24,773 bases of DNA, taken from positions 1 to 24,773 of the IMG/VR virus record IMGVR_UViG_3300024054_000056. One strand, 5' to 3'. The translations under genes were made by a program, and so were the position numbers. Shown piece after piece: positions 1 to 8,091 of the stretch. This DNA is from a virus. Numbering within the stretch: position 1 is the stretch's first letter; each line of letters begins with the position of its first letter. The notes under the pieces were generated by a model, which did no database searches, was not told the DNA's origin, and was given only the letters and a program-made list of their open reading frames with translations.

Positions 1-21
1 ACGTTCCCGTTTCGAGGCCCA

Positions 22-687
22 TTAGTCATCCCCCATTGCACGCATCTTCATGCTTTCCATAAACGCGGTGTTTGCGGTTGCGAGGCGAATGGTCGCCCGT
101 TTTATGTCCTCTTGCATGGCCACTGCAAGTTCGGCATTTCGCAAATACACCCGCGCGAGAAGTTCGGCGGTAGTCGCAATCAGCAAATCGGCCGCATGGG
201 TCAGCCACAGATTTGTAGTCGCCGCGTCGGCAACATCGCTGTCGGCAAAATACCCCCACACCTTCAACTGATACACCCCGTCAGGAATCGGTCGGAGATA
301 TGCCGTGTCCACGACAATGTCATAGACCCCCGGAACCCCCGTTGCGTCCTCGTCACCGTAGAAGTCCTGCATCTTGTTAAACCCGCTGCGATCGAGTCGC
401 ACCCACTTGTCCGGGCCGGTGATATCCGTGTCGTAGAGGAAAATCCCCCCGACTTCCAGGTTGTCATCAAACCGGAGGAATCCGGCCGGCATCGCCACGG
501 TTTCCGTACCCACCGCGGTACTCACCGACGTGTCCTGATCCAGGAGAAACCACATCGGCATCGGCCCCATTTCCAGTGCCGTGTGCATGAGGTTGTTCAT
601 TTCGGCCCGTGCGGTAGCGCGCAAACTCGTATCACTACTCCTCACGAGCCGCGCCATGACCAGATCAAGTGCAGTATTCCCGTTCAT
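22..687 (-). CDS. Head-tail adaptor (connector) protein, probable
   Basis: A 221-residue protein at the downstream end of the structural operon. The pattern fits phage adaptor proteins that sit under the portal (T7 gp11-like position and size). An N-terminal helical part (residues 1-45) is followed by a beta-rich middle with the phrase YLRPIPDGVYQLKVWGYF, then a long helical C-terminal half in which a hydrophobic helix (AADLLIATTAELLARVYL) precedes a charged one. In such proteins the middle strands and C-terminal helices dock on the portal ring and recruit the tail. The ATG overlaps the stop of the upstream glycosyltransferase by four bases (ATGA), so the two are translationally coupled. Its place after the major capsid protein matches podovirus gene order. 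The fold assignment is inference; a generic virion protein is the alternative. Confidence 0.6.
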   Translation of the reverse strand: MNGNTALDLVMARLVRSSDTSLRATARAEMNNLMHTALEMGPMPMWFLLDQDTSVSTAVGTETVAMPAGFLRFDDNLEVGGIFLYDTDITGPDKWVRLDRSGFNKMQDFYGDEDATGVPGVYDIVVDTAYLRPIPDGVYQLKVWGYFADSDVADAATTNLWLTHAADLLIATTAELLARVYLRNAELAVAMQEDIKRATIRLATANTAFMESMKMRAMGDD

Positions 688-1367
688 CTTTCACCTTGCC
701 GGATAACCCGCAGCTGCGACTGCGGCTGATTAATATGTTGATGCTCGAAAACGAATTGCCCCACGTGCCCGATTAGCTTGCTCGCCGCGTGGTCGACGTA
801 GATCGGAATCCCCGCCTTGTCCAACAGTTCACAGAAATACCAATCTTCGCCGGTGAAGTCGTTCAATTCGGCGTTCCATGCGGTGTCAAACCACGGCTTC
901 GGCAGCTTCTCGAAGATCGACAGATCAAGTAGCAGCACTCCGCAGCCGACTCGCCAAACGCGCTCAAGACCTGACTTCCCGTTCGAGTAAACCGCATGGC
1001 CTCCGCTGTGCGTCGGGTCAAAGTTTCGCGCCGTCGGATTACTCGGCAGCGTCTTCACCGCGATATTACACCCCACGACCTGTTTCTTGTGCTGCGCAAG
1101 CCGATGAACGATGTCCGCTGGGAAACTCTGATCACTGTCGATAAACAGCAAATGCGTACACTTCGCCGCAATGGCGTCCTCGACCAGGTCGTGCCGTAGC
1201 TTCGGCAAGATGCTCGATTTCTTCGACAGCACAATCAGCCCGTTTTGCTTATATCCCGGCACGACGTGTTTCTGCATGAACAAACACGTCTGCGCGAGGC
1301 ACAGCGCGTATTCCGTGGCGACTGTCCCAAGGTTCGGCGTAGCGATTGCGAGGTTAAAGAGGCTCAT
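684..1367 (-). CDS. GT-A fold glycosyltransferase
   Basis: A 227-residue protein with the layout of a small GT-A glycosyltransferase, which transfers a sugar from a nucleotide-sugar donor. An N-terminal strand-helix unit (residues 1-50) leads to THLLFIDSDQSFP, with a D77-S78-D79 metal-binding DXD motif. Further on is FTGEDWYFCELLDKAGI (E174, D175), the acidic acceptor-side motif common in this fold, and then His201 in IGHVGQ, a position that often completes metal binding. There is no signal peptide or membrane segment, so it should act in the host cytoplasm. It lies between small structural-type genes and the adaptor, so virion-protein or DNA sugar modification are possible targets. It starts three bases after the preceding stop. 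The fold is fairly certain; donor and acceptor are unknown. Confidence 0.75.
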   Translation of the reverse strand: MSLFNLAIATPNLGTVATEYALCLAQTCLFMQKHVVPGYKQNGLIVLSKKSSILPKLRHDLVEDAIAAKCTHLLFIDSDQSFPADIVHRLAQHKKQVVGCNIAVKTLPSNPTARNFDPTHSGGHAVYSNGKSGLERVWRVGCGVLLLDLSIFEKLPKPWFDTAWNAELNDFTGEDWYFCELLDKAGIPIYVDHAASKLIGHVGQFVFEHQHINQPQSQLRVIRQGER

Positions 1368-1370
1368 AGG

Positions 1371-1607
1371 TTACTTCAATCCCAAGAATTTTCCAACGGT
1401 CAACGCCTTTACGTGCGCCCAGATAGAATCGGGCGTCGCTATGCCGCTTTGAATCTCCGCCACGGCATCGGCAGCAAGCGCGTTGGCGTTAATCGTGTCG
1501 GTTTGCGCGGCGCCGATGCTGGCGTCCATCCGGCCGCCGCCCTCGTCGGCGGGAAGCCGAGTGGCGCGTAAATCGCCCGGCAACCGAACTGGAAGAAAAC
1601 TCTCCAC
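1371..1607 (-). CDS. Small tail/fibre-type protein of unknown function
   Basis: A 78-residue protein starting at GTG (the start overlaps the previous TAG by one base), with a GGAAG ribosome site a few bases upstream. It contains DTINANALAADAVAEIQSG followed by a short helix ending in VGKFLGLK. The phrase 'INAxALAADAVAEIQxG' recurs in phage tail and fibre-associated proteins, where it forms a short coiled or linker segment. That is recalled family knowledge, not checked. Here it stands alone in a very short protein rather than inside a long fibre. Function is unknown; a minor virion or assembly protein is the best guess from its position in the structural operon. Confidence 0.5.
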   Translation of the reverse strand: MESFLPVRLPGDLRATRLPADEGGGRMDASIGAAQTDTINANALAADAVAEIQSGIATPDSIWAHVKALTVGKFLGLK

Positions 1608-1882
1608 TAGTCATCTTCCGCGAGAAGTTCGCCAAAGGCGTCATCGAGCTTCGAAATCTCCATCTTGGAAACTTCGAGGGTGAGCGCGCCGACATTTCGC
1701 AGTGGCATATCGATATCCGGCTCTCGCTGGAGCACCTCGGTAACTTCGCCGACAAGCACCACACGCACCTGCTTCCTCGGCTTGATACCATTCAATTGCG
1801 AAACCGCCTTTGCCGGGACGTCGATGCGCACGACCGGAAAGTTCATTTCCGGGCTAGGAGCGGCAGTGGAAACGAGGCCCAT
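1607..1882 (-). CDS. Hypothetical protein in structural operon
   Basis: A 91-residue protein read from the ATG at 1882, one base after the stop of the upstream gene and preceded by a GGAG ribosome site. The open frame extends 22 codons further upstream, but that part lies over the neighbouring gene and has no better start. The chain is beta-rich in the first two thirds (NFPVVRIDVPAKAV, KQVRVVLVGEVTEVLQ) and ends in an acidic helix (SKLDDAFGELLAEDD). No family is recognised. Tight coupling with neighbours suggests a virion assembly or decoration role. Confidence 0.55.
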   Translation of the reverse strand: MGLVSTAAPSPEMNFPVVRIDVPAKAVSQLNGIKPRKQVRVVLVGEVTEVLQREPDIDMPLRNVGALTLEVSKMEISKLDDAFGELLAEDD

Positions 1883-1883
1883 G

Positions 1884-2303
1884 CTATTCTCCGTCGAGGG
1901 AGTTGTTAAACTGCGTAAACGGATTCGTTGCCCCTTGCGCGGCGGCACTCGCCTTCGCCACCAGGTCGTCGAAGTACTTCCGCCCGAGGTAGTTAACCAC
2001 CTCCGCCGGGATCACGTATTCCTGGCCGTGCACAGTTCCTGCTGGCACTTCCGGCGGAACGTCGCCGGTGTATCCCCCCTCCGCATACTCCTTCTTCGGA
2101 GGTTCCGCCTTTTCGACTTCGGCGTCGGCCTGTTCGCTCCGACGGTGGAGAGCACGAGCCGCGCCACCATAGAGGCCGCCGCCTTCTTCCGGAACGAGTT
2201 CCTTCGGCTTTTCCTGCGGCTTCTTATTGAACTTCTCCGGCGGCCACGGGTAATCCTTCCCGTGGATGAATTCGTAGATTGCAGTACCGAGTGAGTTGCT
2301 CAT
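1884..2303 (-). CDS. Hypothetical protein with VHGQEYVIPAE motif
   Basis: A 139-residue protein directly downstream of the major capsid gene, with AAGGAG before the ATG. The first half is charged and low in complexity (lysine, glutamate and proline rich, residues 15-75). The second half carries AEGGYTG, then AGTVHGQEYVIPAEVVNYLG, then an amphipathic helix (KYFDDLVAKASAAAQG). The phrase 'GGYTG...AGxVHxxEYVIPAEVV' is familiar from the C-terminal part of phage tape-measure and other virion proteins. Here it stands in a small protein without any tape-measure coiled coil. The role is unknown; a minor virion component is the likeliest reading. A hairpin lies just upstream of its ribosome site. Confidence 0.55.
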   Translation of the reverse strand: MSNSLGTAIYEFIHGKDYPWPPEKFNKKPQEKPKELVPEEGGGLYGGAARALHRRSEQADAEVEKAEPPKKEYAEGGYTGDVPPEVPAGTVHGQEYVIPAEVVNYLGRKYFDDLVAKASAAAQGATNPFTQFNNSLDGE

Positions 2304-2319
2304 GCGGGTCTCCTTAATA

Positions 2320-2348
2320 GCCGGGGGTAAGGTTTAATTACCCCCGGC
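2320..2348. repeat. Dispersed hairpin element, copy 1
   Basis: Perfect 11-bp stem with a 7-nt loop: GCCGGGGGTAA (2320-2330), loop GGTTTAA, TTACCCCCGGC (2338-2348). It sits between the end of the major capsid gene and the start of the next gene on the minus strand. No T-run follows in the direction of transcription; the ribosome site of the next gene comes immediately after. It could reduce read-through, protect the 3' end of the capsid message, or bind a protein. Three related copies are found at 9583, 12278 and 16884. Confidence 0.85.
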
Positions 2349-2356
2349 CATCTTCA

Positions 2357-3535
2357 TCACAGATAGAAGTTACCCAGATACGCCATCGTGCGCTGGTGGT
2401 GGATTTCGAGACCGCATTCCGAAATCCACTGACCCTTCTGCTCGTCGGCATCAGGTGCCTGGATGTTATCCTGCATCTTCGTATCCCGGCCCGTCAGATA
2501 CCGGTACTCCAGAGCGCCAGGATCGACAATGAACATCGAGTACGAATACCGCCCGTGGGTGTTCATCAGCGGGTGCGTCTTGAACAAGAACGTCCCTTGC
2601 GGCGTGATCCACTTCGTCAGTTCCATGCCGTAGAGGCGCACGACCTCGTCGGTACGAACCTGCATCCCGGACTTGGCCAGTTTGTTCAGGCCAGTCAGGG
2701 CGCCGTTGCCGCAGAACCCGATCCGCTCGTTCCCCGCGTCGGAATCGTAGTCGAACACCGGCGTAATGGCGTTCAGGAACGTCGTTTCCGTCGGGGTCGT
2801 CGCGAACACCGTCACGTTGCTGGTGATGAAATGACGCAGGCCGCCGGTGTAGCGAAGCGGCTTCCCGTTCGCGCCGCCTGTGGCATATTCGTACGGCTTC
2901 CCGAACAGGTAGGCCAGTTCCATCGCCACGCTGTGGTCGAACATCCGACGCTTCTTGTCGTTCTTCAGCGGATCGCCGGTACGAGTTCTCGTCACCTTCG
3001 CGGTGTTCGTGATCTCGTAGGCGGTCTTGAAGATCTGCGTGTAGTTCAACAGCTTCGTCGGATTGCGGGCGCTGACGGTCGGCGAAGTCGAGCCTTCCGA
3101 GAAGACGTTCCCGATCTTAGTAACGTACGTATTATCCGGAATCGCCGCCGCCGAGGTGCCGGCACGGCCACGCACCACGTCGAACGCGGTATCGCTCGCG
3201 ACGCCGTTGACCTGGACGATTTCCGCCGTGGTAGCGTCCGAGGTTTCGATCAACAGCACGTCGCCCGGAACGAGCATCAGCGCGGTGTTGTCGACGACGA
3301 AGGCCGTAACGGTCGTCGTGTTGATAACGCCGTTGATCTGAAGCCGCACCGCCGAGAGTTCTTCCTCCCACCAGGCGAATTCCGGATCGTCGACGCTCGA
3401 ACTCGACATCTTCGCCATTAGGGCCGTCATCGGCGCCATGCCGTTCGGCTTGCGCCACAGGATCATCTCGCGGAAATTCTTGGGCCGTTCGTCGGTCGCC
3501 CAATCACCGGTACCACGTAAGCCAGCAAAGGCCAT
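2357..3535 (-). CDS. Major capsid protein (HK97 fold, SU10/DUF5309-like)
   Basis: A 392-residue protein that should form the icosahedral shell. Size, position after the scaffold and layout fit the SU10-type major capsid family: an N-terminal arm with TALMAKMSSSSVDDPEFAWWEEEL, a beta-rich insertion (residues 70-145), a helical 'spine' region (TQIFKTAYEITNTAKVTRTRTGD, then KRRMFDHSVAMELAYLFGK), and a C-terminal beta section ending QWISECGLEIHHQRTMAYLGNFYL. The ATG has a strong GAGGAG ribosome site 8 bases upstream, as expected for the most abundant virion protein. A stable hairpin follows the gene. Assignment to the exact family is by recall; the major-capsid call itself is supported by context. 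Confidence 0.8.
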   Translation of the reverse strand: MAFAGLRGTGDWATDERPKNFREMILWRKPNGMAPMTALMAKMSSSSVDDPEFAWWEEELSAVRLQINGVINTTTVTAFVVDNTALMLVPGDVLLIETSDATTAEIVQVNGVASDTAFDVVRGRAGTSAAAIPDNTYVTKIGNVFSEGSTSPTVSARNPTKLLNYTQIFKTAYEITNTAKVTRTRTGDPLKNDKKRRMFDHSVAMELAYLFGKPYEYATGGANGKPLRYTGGLRHFITSNVTVFATTPTETTFLNAITPVFDYDSDAGNERIGFCGNGALTGLNKLAKSGMQVRTDEVVRLYGMELTKWITPQGTFLFKTHPLMNTHGRYSYSMFIVDPGALEYRYLTGRDTKMQDNIQAPDADEQKGQWISECGLEIHHQRTMAYLGNFYL

Positions 3536-3563
3536 GATTTCTACTCCTCAGTTAGTTCCGCCA

Positions 3564-4472
3564 TCACGCTCGATCCATGTCGATGAACTCTTGCGCGAGG
3601 GTCGTAAAGGGATTGTCAGACTGCACTTGTGCGGGGCCACCAACCCCTCTACCGGGATTCGCCGGGGTGAACGCTGGCGGGGGTGCCACCGGCGCTTGCG
3701 CGGGCTGTCCGAGTAGTTCCTGCGGGATGGGCATCCGAAGCGTAATCAGGGCGTTCAAGCCCGCAGCGCGGATAACCTCGTTCATCGGCGCAGTCGGATT
3801 CAGTTGGCGATACGCCGCCACCGAATTGTAAACCGTCTGCCGATACTTCTGGTCTTTCAGCGCCGGCCACGCAGTGAAGAAAGCATTCTCCGCGTCCGAA
3901 TACGTCTGCTTCGTTTGCTGAATGTGCTGAATCGCGTTGGGCAGATTCTGCATGACCGCGGAGATTACCGTATCCACCACGTACAGGTGCATTTTCGCCG
4001 CCAGTTTCGGCAGAACCTTTTCAGGCTCCGTCAGCAACGCTTGTGCATCCGCATCGGACAGACCGTAGGCCGTCTCGAGGTCTTGCAAATACTTCCCGCG
4101 CAATTCTTGGGGACTCACCGTCGGGGCCGGCTGGGCTGGTTGCACTGGAGCCGCAGATTGCGCGGGTTCCTGGGCAACTACTGCTGCTGCCGGTTGTTCC
4201 GGGGCAACGGGTTCGACAGGAGTTGCCTCCGCCGCTGGTGCTGCGGGCGGAACCGATTCACTTGGCGCGGCCTTCACAGGCTCCACTACTGCCGGAGCCC
4301 CTTCGTCCATCGCCGTGATTTCCTGGTCGAGCGCGTCCCAATTGACTTCTGAACCGGCGGCACTATCGCCACCGGCAGGAACCGCGCTGCTATCTGCGCT
4401 GACACCACCGCCACCAGCCCCGCCGACTTCCGCCGCCGGTGCTTCTTCCATCAACTCATGCTTCATCTTCAT
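3564..4472 (-). CDS. Capsid scaffolding-type protein, probable
   Basis: A 302-residue protein between portal-side genes and the major capsid gene, the usual place of a scaffold. The first 130 residues are rich in alanine, proline and glutamate and look disordered. From residue 125 on it is helical (ELRGKYLQDLETAYGLSDADAQALL, then a long helical stretch to about 215), followed by a proline-rich linker and a short C-terminal helix (NPFTTLAQEFIDMDRA) that may contact the capsid subunit. The ATG at 4472 is preferred because AAGGAG lies 9 bases before it; a TTG at 4490 is less well placed. It overlaps the upstream gene by 17 bases. No protease motif is seen. Scaffold is inferred from position, composition and helicity. 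Confidence 0.6.
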   Translation of the reverse strand: MKMKHELMEEAPAAEVGGAGGGGVSADSSAVPAGGDSAAGSEVNWDALDQEITAMDEGAPAVVEPVKAAPSESVPPAAPAAEATPVEPVAPEQPAAAVVAQEPAQSAAPVQPAQPAPTVSPQELRGKYLQDLETAYGLSDADAQALLTEPEKVLPKLAAKMHLYVVDTVISAVMQNLPNAIQHIQQTKQTYSDAENAFFTAWPALKDQKYRQTVYNSVAAYRQLNPTAPMNEVIRAAGLNALITLRMPIPQELLGQPAQAPVAPPPAFTPANPGRGVGGPAQVQSDNPFTTLAQEFIDMDRA

Positions 4473-4749
4473 CGCTGATAACTCCTTCAAGTTGTAAATC
4501 GGCGCGAATGGCGTCGATTATCTGTTGCGGAAGCGCAAGAACAACCCCCATTCCCGCTGCTTCCCCCTTAACGAATTCCTGCTCGAACACCTTATCGGCG
4601 CTTTCGAGCGGCTTTCGCAATACCGTTCCATCCCGGAGTTTCTGCTGCGCGGTTACGACTTCAACCAGCGCGGCCCACCCCGGACACTGCACCAGCTTGC
4701 GGAAGCTGGCTAAAGTCTCGCGTGCCTTTACTACCTCCTGTTCCGTCAC
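4456..4749 (-). CDS. Small protein following the portal gene
   Basis: A 97-residue, mostly helical protein that begins at GTG inside the 3' end of the portal gene, an 89-base overlap in another frame. The start is well supported by AAAGGAGG (complement of 4755-4762) 5 bases upstream. The N-terminal part (ARETLASFRKLVQCPGWAALVEVV) resembles short phage proteins often found right after portal genes that carry a 'PGW' phrase before a helix. That comparison is recalled. The C-terminus is acidic (ISDEDEA). The function is unknown, probably linked to head assembly. Confidence 0.6.
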   Translation of the reverse strand: MTEQEVVKARETLASFRKLVQCPGWAALVEVVTAQQKLRDGTVLRKPLESADKVFEQEFVKGEAAGMGVVLALPQQIIDAIRADLQLEGVISDEDEA

Positions 4750-6619
4750 TCGGGCCTCCTTTCGTCATCGGAATCAAATTCCCCGCCTTTACTGCGTTGG
4801 CGATCGCGTCGTCCGGCGTCGCCTTGAGACGGTACTTGTCGAAGTTCTTCACCCCGGACAAGTTCGCAATCAAGCCCATGATGCCGGGCACGTCGTAGGC
4901 CATAGCCAACTCCGGGAACTGCTTGAAGGCGAGGAACAACTCCTTCCACAAGCTTGCCTGGGCAAAGCGATCCACCGGCATGGTGCCATCGACCGGAATA
5001 AACGCATAGCTGCCCTTGATTAAGTCCGGGGTCACCACGATCGGCGCCGCGCGCATTTGCTGATCACCGGCAATGCGGAAAATCTGCTCTTTGTCGTACT
5101 TCTGCTGCGTATTCGCCAGGAGCTTCAACGACAGCGGCGCGAAGCCCATTGCGCTCGCGTACTCGCAGGTCGTCTTCAACCTATTAACCCCGAAGCTGGA
5201 CGACGTCCGCACCTCGGTCGCCGTTTTCCGGCCACCGGAATTAACCATCCCCATGACGTTATCGACGACGCCGGTAACACGCTGCATCATTTCGATAACA
5301 ACCTGGGCATCGCGGAGGTGGTTCTGCGTAACGTCGGCCACTTGCAGCTGCGAGACGGCGAGGCGTGCGTCGGAGCCATACGCCTCGGGCTTCAAACGAA
5401 TATACCGCCCGGCTTGCGGATCTGTCAAGTCCTTCATAACCACGCGGCTCGGGTCGACCACCAGCTGATCGTTCATGACCTTGCGCACATTAAACATGTG
5501 GCTATTAAAGAGCCAGTTCAACGCATTACTCAGCGGATCGAGCACCTCCAGCATCGACCGCTTCGACAGCGCGTAGCCTTCGACCTCGTACTCGAGCACG
5601 TCGAAAGCGAACTTGTCGTGATAGAGGCCTTGCGGCTGACAGCCGACGATCACCGTGTCGTTAAGAACCGAAAAGCACCACTTCTCCGGATACGAACTCG
5701 CCCCGAGACCCCACTCACTCGGGACAATCTCGATCGTCATTTCCGACAGGTCGAATCCGTCGCGATACTTCCCGTCGGAACTCTCTCTGGCAAACGTCTC
5801 CATGTGGTCGGGCAGCACCAGGCGCGACGAACCCTGCTCCCGCTCCATGCCCCACTTGCCCATGTTGCTTCGCACGGCGTCGAGGTTGAAATACACGCCA
5901 TCTGCGCCGCGGCGAATCACCTCATTCCACCCGACAGAAGTTATCCGACCGCAAAACTCTCCTTCTTGGAATCGCGCGATCGACACGCGCGGATCGGGGA
6001 AGAAGTCCTGGGGGCGCACATTATACAACCTGTTCCCCGAGTACCCATTAACCCGAACGGTTTCCCGCACCTTGCGAGTCTTGCCGGGGATCGCAATGCC
6101 GAAATACTCGACCGGAACCTCCCGCACTTCGCTCGTGATTGCAAACTCGTCTGCCCAGTAGTGGCCGATCACGCCGAGGCCGTATTTGCCCATGTCCATC
6201 AGCCACGTATAGAGCGGAACCAGCCACCCCGCGACGGTCTGTTGGTATTCGATCAACGCCTCGACGCTGCGCTCCTGCTCGGCCGTTTCGCCGTGCCGAC
6301 CCTGATACTGAAAATGCGGCGTGCGGCCGAAGAACACACTCGACCAGTACGTGTGCGCCGAAAGCAGCATCGCGTAGCTGTACGGAATCTCCAGCGTCGT
6401 GTATTGCGGCTTCCCGTTCTTCCGCTCGACTTCCCGCCGCGTGTCGTTTTCCGTCGGCTTGATATACGCTTGCGCGCGGTCTTCCATTTCCGCCCACTTC
6501 GAGTAGCGGTCGCCCATCTTCCGCTTGGACATGTCGAACCGCTGCTGAATCGCATCGAGAATCTGACGATGCCGCTCGGTATTAAACGGAATCTCGACAA
6601 CTTCTGGCCGCAATTTCAT
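4661..6619 (-). CDS. Portal protein
   Basis: A 652-residue protein that should form the dodecameric ring at one capsid vertex, through which DNA is packaged and ejected. The call rests on size, the place immediately after TerL (ATGA overlap), and features of podovirus-type portals: an N-terminal region with RFDMSKRKMGDRYSKWAEMEDRAQAY, the helix-rich wing (IEYQQTVAGWLVPLYTWLMDMGKYGLGV), the 'VRPQDFFPDPRVS' phrase typical of clip/wing strands, and a long stem-type helical region (VVIEMMQRVTGVVDNVMGMVNSGGRKTATEV, about residues 450-480). The last 30 residues are glycine and serine rich and overlap the next gene by 89 bases. Confidence is high for portal; the exact subfamily is not determined. 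Confidence 0.85.
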   Translation of the reverse strand: MKLRPEVVEIPFNTERHRQILDAIQQRFDMSKRKMGDRYSKWAEMEDRAQAYIKPTENDTRREVERKNGKPQYTTLEIPYSYAMLLSAHTYWSSVFFGRTPHFQYQGRHGETAEQERSVEALIEYQQTVAGWLVPLYTWLMDMGKYGLGVIGHYWADEFAITSEVREVPVEYFGIAIPGKTRKVRETVRVNGYSGNRLYNVRPQDFFPDPRVSIARFQEGEFCGRITSVGWNEVIRRGADGVYFNLDAVRSNMGKWGMEREQGSSRLVLPDHMETFARESSDGKYRDGFDLSEMTIEIVPSEWGLGASSYPEKWCFSVLNDTVIVGCQPQGLYHDKFAFDVLEYEVEGYALSKRSMLEVLDPLSNALNWLFNSHMFNVRKVMNDQLVVDPSRVVMKDLTDPQAGRYIRLKPEAYGSDARLAVSQLQVADVTQNHLRDAQVVIEMMQRVTGVVDNVMGMVNSGGRKTATEVRTSSSFGVNRLKTTCEYASAMGFAPLSLKLLANTQQKYDKEQIFRIAGDQQMRAAPIVVTPDLIKGSYAFIPVDGTMPVDRFAQASLWKELFLAFKQFPELAMAYDVPGIMGLIANLSGVKNFDKYRLKATPDDAIANAVKAGNLIPMTKGGPSDGTGGSKGTRDFSQLPQAGAVSGVGRAG

Positions 6620-8091
6620 GGGGCAACTCCATAAGCTTCAAGCTCGGGAATCCCGCGCTCGTCTTCAACTAGCCGCTCGTACTCCCCGTCAAGTGCATCC
6701 GGGAGATAATTCCGATACGACGCAACCCCGATCGCCACCATATCGAGCACGTCATCGTGGCCACTCGCAAGGGGCGAATACTCGGAAAACTGCTCGATGA
6801 ACTTCGTATGCTCCGGGCGACAATACAGCCGGAAGTCGCCAGCGATGTCGCCAAGCTCCTGTTGAATCCTGTCGGACTTCCGACGCTTGTCCTGGACTTT
6901 ATCAATCGTCAGCCACTGCCCATGCTGCCGCATCAGGTTCTCGAGATACCACGCGAGCACACGCTGATACGCCACGGATTCGCAAGCGGCTTTCAACGGC
7001 CGCCATTTACGCTTATATTCGAGGAACTTCACCCCGGCAACGTCAGGCATCTCCCCGCGCTCCGCCGAGTATTCCACAACATAGACATGCGTCTTCCGAT
7101 TAAACCGGCGGAAGCCGAGCACGCCGATAACCTGGTCGTCGGCATCTTTACTATCACTCGCCGCTGGGTCGATCGCGACGATGTAGGTCAAGTCCTCGGG
7201 GAGAACTTCCCAGTACTGCAACCACTCCACCCGGAACGTCGCCAGCTCCTTCGCCACGATGCGGCATTCCATTTCCCGCATCCACAGCGAAAGTTTATTC
7301 ATCCGGATATGTTGCTGCTTTTCCTGCTCGAGAAACTCCGTCGAGAACCGCGCTTCCCAAGTCGACTTCCCACGAGTATCGAAGCAACCGATCGTCGCCA
7401 CATGCCATGCCTCGTCCTTCTCACACGTCGCGATCAGGTCGAACTTATTAAACGGCGTCTGCGCGATGGCGACCTTCGCGTGCGGAGCCTCGGTCGGCGG
7501 CGCAAGCGACTTAATCAGCGCGCCGAACACAAGCTCACTCGTCTTCTCGCGCTGATCGGGCGTCGCAGTCGTTTCCTCGTTGTCCGGGTCGTCAAGCACG
7601 ATGAAATCCGGGCGGAAGTCCTCAATATTAATTCCGCGAATCTGGCCCGTTATACCGAGGGCGACGACGTAGATGGAGCATTTCGCCACGGCGTGGCGAA
7701 TCTCGATAATCTCCTCCGACCACGTCTTGCCCTTCGACAAGCCGTAGGTCTGCGCCCACAGTGTATTGAACTCGACCTGCCTCCGCAGCCAGCGCAGCGA
7801 GTAGATCGAGTGCCGCTGCGAGTTCGACACGAACAGGATCGTCCGCGAGATCGCGTAGGCAATATGCTTCGACACCCTCGCGCGAATCCGGGTCGTCTTC
7901 GCACTTCCCCGGAACATCTTGAAGCCGATGTAGCGGCGCGAGGGGTCGTTGAAGGCGGCGTTGAACTGCCACGAGAACTCGGGCATTCCCTGCCGGAACG
8001 TCTTCGGGAAGAAGTGCGCGCAGTAGAAGTTGTCATCAACTGCTGCAAGCTTGACGACTTCTTCGACTGGAACCTGGACTCCGTCCGTCAT
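6616..8091 (-). CDS. terL: Terminase large subunit (packaging ATPase-nuclease)
   Basis: A 491-residue two-domain motor that pumps DNA into the procapsid and cuts the concatemer. The ATPase half has a deviant Walker A, FRGSAKTT (K65, T66), as in many phage terminases, and Walker B FIVLDDPDNEE (D167-D168). A candidate coupling motif is AIAQTPF (about 208-214). The nuclease half has RNase-H-like acidic residues at D308 in IVAIDPAASDSKDADDQ, E371 in KAACESVAYQ, and D446-D447/D450 in GHDDVLDMVAIG. Length is normal and all motifs are intact. It is coupled to the gene before and the portal after by ATGA overlaps. The headful or cos mechanism cannot be decided here. Confidence 0.93.
   Translation of the reverse strand: MTDGVQVPVEEVVKLAAVDDNFYCAHFFPKTFRQGMPEFSWQFNAAFNDPSRRYIGFKMFRGSAKTTRIRARVSKHIAYAISRTILFVSNSQRHSIYSLRWLRRQVEFNTLWAQTYGLSKGKTWSEEIIEIRHAVAKCSIYVVALGITGQIRGINIEDFRPDFIVLDDPDNEETTATPDQREKTSELVFGALIKSLAPPTEAPHAKVAIAQTPFNKFDLIATCEKDEAWHVATIGCFDTRGKSTWEARFSTEFLEQEKQQHIRMNKLSLWMREMECRIVAKELATFRVEWLQYWEVLPEDLTYIVAIDPAASDSKDADDQVIGVLGFRRFNRKTHVYVVEYSAERGEMPDVAGVKFLEYKRKWRPLKAACESVAYQRVLAWYLENLMRQHGQWLTIDKVQDKRRKSDRIQQELGDIAGDFRLYCRPEHTKFIEQFSEYSPLASGHDDVLDMVAIGVASYRNYLPDALDGEYERLVEDERGIPELEAYGVAP

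Noticed and set aside
2396-3421. 341-codon plus-strand open frame opposite the major capsid gene
   Set aside because: Antisense shadow with Arg/His-rich composition; the capsid gene has a strong ribosome site and right context.
5057-6634. 525-codon plus-strand open frame opposite the portal gene
   Set aside because: Antisense shadow of a GC-rich gene; arginine- and histidine-rich with no domain, and the opposite strand has a clear portal with coupled start.
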